Shown in pieces: positions 4,695 to 7,922 of a stretch of 7,922 nt of DNA. Made by a program: the position numbers and the translations under genes. Origin of the DNA: Pseudomonadota bacterium (GTDB lineage Bacteria > Pseudomonadota > Gammaproteobacteria > Steroidobacterales > Steroidobacteraceae); assembly GCA_018241455.1 (NCBI GenBank), contig JAFEDW010000087.1:1-7922 (forward strand), given 5' to 3'. Below the pieces are notes generated by a model, which was not told the DNA's origin, ran no database searches, and was given only the letters and a program-made list of their open reading frames with translations. Numbering within the stretch: position 1 is the first letter of the stretch; every line of letters begins with the position of its first letter.

Positions 4695-7103
4695 CTAGTC
4701 TCTTATTCTGGCGTCCAAGCTCGAGCGCAATTCCGCGCGCACTGCAGCGACAATCGCGTCCGCGTCGGCATCGGTAAGAGTGCGAGATAAATCCTGCAAA
4801 ATCAACCCCAAAGCGATACTTTTTCGACCTGATTCTACTCCCTTCCCCTGGTAGATGTCGAAAACGCGCAGTTCAAGCAGCCGGGTTGAGGCGGCAACAC
4901 TAACACGTTCGGCAATGCGTCCAAAAGTCTCGTCGGCGGCCACGGTGAAAGAAATATCGCGGCGAATCTGCGGAAAGCTCGACACCGGCGCATAGCGCAC
5001 CGCGGCGTTTTGGGTTACCGCCTGATAATCCAGTTCGAACAGCAACGGCCCATATGTAAAATCAAACTCCTGCACCAGCGCCGGGTGCAGTTCACCAAGC
5101 TGGCCGATCACGCGGCCATCGCGCGCGATCTGCGCGCTGCGGCCGGGATGCAGGCTGGGGACCGACGCACCCGGTTCGTAGCGGCACTCGGCGGCGCGTC
5201 CGCCGAGCGAGAGCAGCGCGACGACATCCGCCTTCAGGTCATGGAAGTCGCTGTCGGTGCGCGGGCTGCCCCATTGCTCCGGCAGCCGTGCGCCCGTGGC
5301 GATGCCGGCGATCATGCGACGCTCGACCACGGACCCGCCCGTTGCGCGATGGAATTGCGTCGCAATCTCGAACAGCCTGACCCGCTCGCGCTGGCGACGC
5401 AGGTTTTCACGGGCCGCGTTCAACAGCCCTGGCCACAACGAAGCGCGCATCACCGCCAGGTTGCTGGCGATCGGGTTGCGGACACCGACGGCGTCGGTCG
5501 TGCCGCAAATCTTCGCCTGCAGCGCTGGATCGGTGAAACCAAAGGTGATCGCTTCGCTGTAGCCCCGCGCGGCCAGCAGTTGCAGCACGCTGCGCTCGCT
5601 GCTGTGCGCTTCGCTGCTGCCGGCGATGATGCGTGCACCGGTGGGCGCCGCCTCCGGAATCGCATCGAGTCCGCCGGTGCGCGCCAGTTCCTCGATCAGG
5701 TCGGCCTCGATCGTGATATCGAACCGCCAGGACGGCGGCGTGACGTGCCAGCCGTCTGCGGTTGGGCTTTCGACCGTCATGCCGAGCGCGCGCAGGCGCG
5801 CCTGGATTTCGGCCGCGGGGACGGCCACACCCAGCAGCCGCCTGACCTGCGAGGCGCGCAACGGCACCGGCGATCGCCGCGGCAATTCCTCCGGCAACTC
5901 CTCGATGCGGAGCGGGCCTGGCCGGCCGCCCGCGATCGCGCAGATCAGTTCGCTGGCGCGCTCGATGGCGCGTTCCTGGCCGGTCGGGTCGACGCCGCGC
6001 TCGAAGCGCTGCCCGGCGTCGGTGATCAGTCCGTAGCGGCGGCTGCGTCCGGCGACCACGGCTGGATCGAACCACGCCGCCTCGAACAACACGTCGGTCG
6101 TGCTGCCGGAGATCGCGCTCGCCGCCGAACCCATGACGCCGCCCAGGCCCACCGGACCGCTCTCGTCGGCGATGACCAGCACATCGGGTTCGAGCGCCAC
6201 TTGGCTGCCTTCCAGCAGCCGCATTTTTTCGCCCGGTGCGGCGCGCCGCGCTTGCAAGCCGCCCTTCAGTTTCGCCAGGTCATAGGCGTGCATCGGCTGG
6301 CCCAACTCGAGCATCACGTAGTTCGTCACATCGACGAGCGGACTGATCGAGCGCAGCCCCGCGCGCTCGAGCCGATCGCGCAGCCAAACCGGCACCGCGC
6401 GGCGGTTGTCGATGCCGCGGATGATGCGCCGCCCGAAACGCGCGCAGCCGGCGCCGGGCATCAGCCGCACGGGAAACTGTTCGTCGATTTGCACGCGAGC
6501 CGGGGCCACGTCGGGATGCGGCGCCGCGCGCAGCGGCCGTCCGCTCGCCGCGGACAGTTCGCGCGCGATGCCGAGCACCGACATCGCATCGCCGCGGTTG
6601 GGCGTGATGCCGATCTCGAGCAGCGACTCGTCGAGCCGCAGGTAATCGCGCAGCGATGCGCCGACCGGCGCATCGGCCGGCAGCTCCAGGATACCCTCGC
6701 CCGCTTCGCTCAAGCCCAGTTCGCGCGCGGAACACAACATGCCCTGCGATTCGACGCCGCGCAGCTTGGCCGCGCCGATGGTCTTATCCCCGGGCAGTTG
6801 CGCACCGACGACCGCCAGCGCGGTACGCAACCCGGCGCGTGCGTTGGCCGCGCCGCAGACGATCTGCAATTCGCCGCCACCGGCGTGGTCCGGGCCCGCA
6901 TTGACCTTGCAGACCCGCAGCTTGTCGGCCTGCGGGTGCGGCGCGGCGCTGGCGATCTCGGCGACGACGACGCCACTGAACGGAGGCGCGGCCGGCGCGA
7001 GCGATTCCACTTCGAAACCCAGCATCGTCAGCCGATCGGCCAGCTCGCGGTCGTTCCACGGCACGTCGACCCAGGCGCGCAGCCAGGACACGGGTAACTT
7101 CAT
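4695..7103 (-). CDS. pheT: Phenylalanine--tRNA ligase beta subunit
   Basis: This is an 802-residue protein, the usual length for the bacterial beta subunit of the (alpha-beta)2 Phe-tRNA synthetase, which carries tRNA-binding and editing domains. In order: N-terminal MKLPVSWLRAWVD; an EMAP-like tRNA-binding domain (about 40-155) containing HPQADKLRVCKVNAG; the B3/B4 editing region (about 210-390) with SPLVDVTNYVMLELGQPMHA; the B5 domain (about 405-475); a catalytic-like core with EAITFGFTDP and NPIASNLAVMR; and a C-terminal anticodon-binding FDX-ACB domain (about 708-800) with SSFPQIRRDISFTV. I chose the ATG at 7103 because it gives the canonical N-terminus; the frame extends upstream to about 7355 only as out-of-frame pheS sequence. 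It begins 17 nt after the pheS stop with a weak GGGG ribosome binding site. The protein appears intact. Confidence 0.97.
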   Translation of the reverse strand: MKLPVSWLRAWVDVPWNDRELADRLTMLGFEVESLAPAAPPFSGVVVAEIASAAPHPQADKLRVCKVNAGPDHAGGGELQIVCGAANARAGLRTALAVVGAQLPGDKTIGAAKLRGVESQGMLCSARELGLSEAGEGILELPADAPVGASLRDYLRLDESLLEIGITPNRGDAMSVLGIARELSAASGRPLRAAPHPDVAPARVQIDEQFPVRLMPGAGCARFGRRIIRGIDNRRAVPVWLRDRLERAGLRSISPLVDVTNYVMLELGQPMHAYDLAKLKGGLQARRAAPGEKMRLLEGSQVALEPDVLVIADESGPVGLGGVMGSAASAISGSTTDVLFEAAWFDPAVVAGRSRRYGLITDAGQRFERGVDPTGQERAIERASELICAIAGGRPGPLRIEELPEELPRRSPVPLRASQVRRLLGVAVPAAEIQARLRALGMTVESPTADGWHVTPPSWRFDITIEADLIEELARTGGLDAIPEAAPTGARIIAGSSEAHSSERSVLQLLAARGYSEAITFGFTDPALQAKICGTTDAVGVRNPIASNLAVMRASLWPGLLNAARENLRRQRERVRLFEIATQFHRATGGSVVERRMIAGIATGARLPEQWGSPRTDSDFHDLKADVVALLSLGGRAAECRYEPGASVPSLHPGRSAQIARDGRVIGQLGELHPALVQEFDFTYGPLLFELDYQAVTQNAAVRYAPVSSFPQIRRDISFTVAADETFGRIAERVSVAASTRLLELRVFDIYQGKGVESGRKSIALGLILQDLSRTLTDADADAIVAAVRAELRSSLDARIRD

Positions 7104-7120
7104 CGCCGGCCCCGCATGCC

Positions 7121-7922
7121 TCAGCCGCGCGCGAACTGCGCCAGGAAGCGCAGGTCGTTGTCGAAGAACAATCGCAGGTCGTTCACGCCGTAGCGCAACA
7201 TCGCGAGGCGCTCGATGCCGAATCCGAACGCGAAGCCGGTGTAGCGCTCGGCGTCGATGCCGCAGGCCTTGAACACGTTCGGGTGCACCATGCCGCAGCC
7301 GGCGACTTCGAGCCAGCCGGTCTGCTTGCACACGCGGCAACCCTGCCCGTCGCACAGCACGCAGGAGATGTCCACTTCGGCCGACGGTTCGGTGAACGGG
7401 AAGTACGACGGCCGCAAGCGCATCGAAAGCGGTCGCTCGAACAGCGACTCCATGAACTGGTGCAGCGCCGATTTGAGGTTCGCGAAGCTGATGTCGGTGT
7501 CGATCAGCAGGCCTTCGAGCTGGTGGAACATCGGTGAATGGCTGACGTCGGAATCGCAGCGGTAAACGCGGCCCGGTGCGATCAGCGCGATCGGCGGCTT
7601 GCGGCTCATCATCGCGCGCACCTGCACCGGCGAGGTGTGCGTGCGCAGCAGCATGCCGTCATCGAGGTAGAACGTGTCGTGCATTGCCCGCGCCGGATGA
7701 TCGGCCGGGATGTTCAGCGCCTCGAAGTTGTGGAATTCGTCTTCCACCTCCGGGCCCTCGGCCACGTCATACCCGGCATTGCGGAACACCTCCTCGATGC
7801 GCAGGCGCAGCCGCGTGATCGGGTGCGCGCCGCCGATGACCTCGCCGCGCCCCGGCAGCGTGACGTCGACGCCGCCGGCGGCCAGTTCGCGCGCCACGGC
7901 GGCCTGCTCGAGCGCCGCGCGC
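7121..7922 (-). CDS. pheS: Phenylalanine--tRNA ligase alpha subunit, C-terminal 266 residues (cut by window edge)
   Basis: PheS is the catalytic subunit that charges tRNA-Phe with phenylalanine. The visible part begins upstream of VDVTLPGRG and contains most of the class II synthetase core: HTSPVQVRAMM, motif 2 with GRVYRCDSDVSHSPMFHQLE, the substrate-pocket segment RPSYFPFTEPSAEVDI, GCGMVHPNVF, and motif 3 GFAFGFGIERLAMLRYGVND. The N-terminal coiled coil that binds tRNA, roughly 70-80 residues, is beyond the window. The segment CVLCDGQGCRVC is a four-cysteine knuckle found in PheS of many bacteria and absent from some, including E. coli as I remember it; it may bind zinc. An in-frame GTG at 7897 is internal, not the start, because recognisable coding sequence continues to the window edge. 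The gene leads the pheT-ihfA block. Confidence 0.97.
   Translation of the reverse strand, partial: RAALEQAAVARELAAGGVDVTLPGRGEVIGGAHPITRLRLRIEEVFRNAGYDVAEGPEVEDEFHNFEALNIPADHPARAMHDTFYLDDGMLLRTHTSPVQVRAMMSRKPPIALIAPGRVYRCDSDVSHSPMFHQLEGLLIDTDISFANLKSALHQFMESLFERPLSMRLRPSYFPFTEPSAEVDISCVLCDGQGCRVCKQTGWLEVAGCGMVHPNVFKACGIDAERYTGFAFGFGIERLAMLRYGVNDLRLFFDNDLRFLAQFARG

Noticed and set aside
5010..7097. A 695-codon open frame on the plus strand opposite pheT
   Set aside because: It lies entirely antisense to a complete, well-recognised pheT gene. Its translation is rich in Arg, Ala, Gln and Asp with no recognisable domain, as expected from the opposite strand of GC-rich coding DNA.
7121..7897. GTG at 7897 as the start of pheS
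   Set aside because: PheS needs an N-terminal tRNA-binding coiled coil, and the frame continues upstream to the window edge with AALEQAAVARELAAG-like family sequence, so this codon is internal.

Overview
This window looks like chromosomal DNA from a high-GC gammaproteobacterium, and every gene I can support lies on the minus strand. Three things point to that group: pheS-pheT-ihfA-(MerR-like)-tRNA-Pro in that order, a tRNA-Gly(GCC)/tRNA-Cys(GCA)/tRNA-Leu(UAA) cluster in the order of E. coli glyW-cysT-leuZ, and a ccmA-ccmB cytochrome c maturation pair. I cannot name the genus.

Layout in the direction of transcription (high to low coordinates): the C-terminal part of pheS (7922-7121, cut by the window edge), pheT (7103-4695), ihfA (4690-4388), a small MerR-family regulator overlapping the end of ihfA (4410-4054) and tRNA-Pro(GGG) (4033-3957). 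These sit so close together that they probably share transcripts. Next come an exported lipoprotein with a complete lipase/esterase-type catalytic set (3864-2230) and, one base after its stop codon, an OmpW-family outer-membrane porin (2228-1530). A clear sigma70-type promoter (1518-1491) follows, then tRNA-Gly, tRNA-Cys and tRNA-Leu. The last tRNA runs directly into ccmA (986-369), which overlaps ccmB (372 to the window edge) by 4 nt.

The most notable element is in the tRNA-Leu(UAA) gene. It is split in the anticodon loop, between U34 and A35, by a 226-nt insertion (1265-1040). The insertion carries the hallmarks of a small self-splicing group I intron: P1 with a U-G pair at the 5' splice site, complementary P3, P4, P7, P8 and P9 strands, the conserved P7-region sequence, a GNRA-capped P9 hairpin and a terminal G. 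It has no open reading frame of its own. The insertion site is that of the well-known cyanobacterial/plastid tRNA-Leu(UAA) intron, which is uncommon in Proteobacteria. A second oddity is that the last A of the encoded CCA of this tRNA is also the A of the ccmA ATG, so 3' maturation of the tRNA and an intact ccmA start codon are mutually exclusive on one transcript.

Functionally the window is mostly translation machinery (Phe-tRNA synthetase and four tRNAs), nucleoid/transcription factors (IHF-alpha and the MerR-like protein) and heme export for cytochrome c assembly. Between the two tRNA loci lies a two-gene unit that may hydrolyse an ester or lipid outside the cytoplasm and admit a hydrophobic product through the outer membrane. 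I see no CRISPR array, insertion sequence, phage gene or convincing rho-independent terminator.
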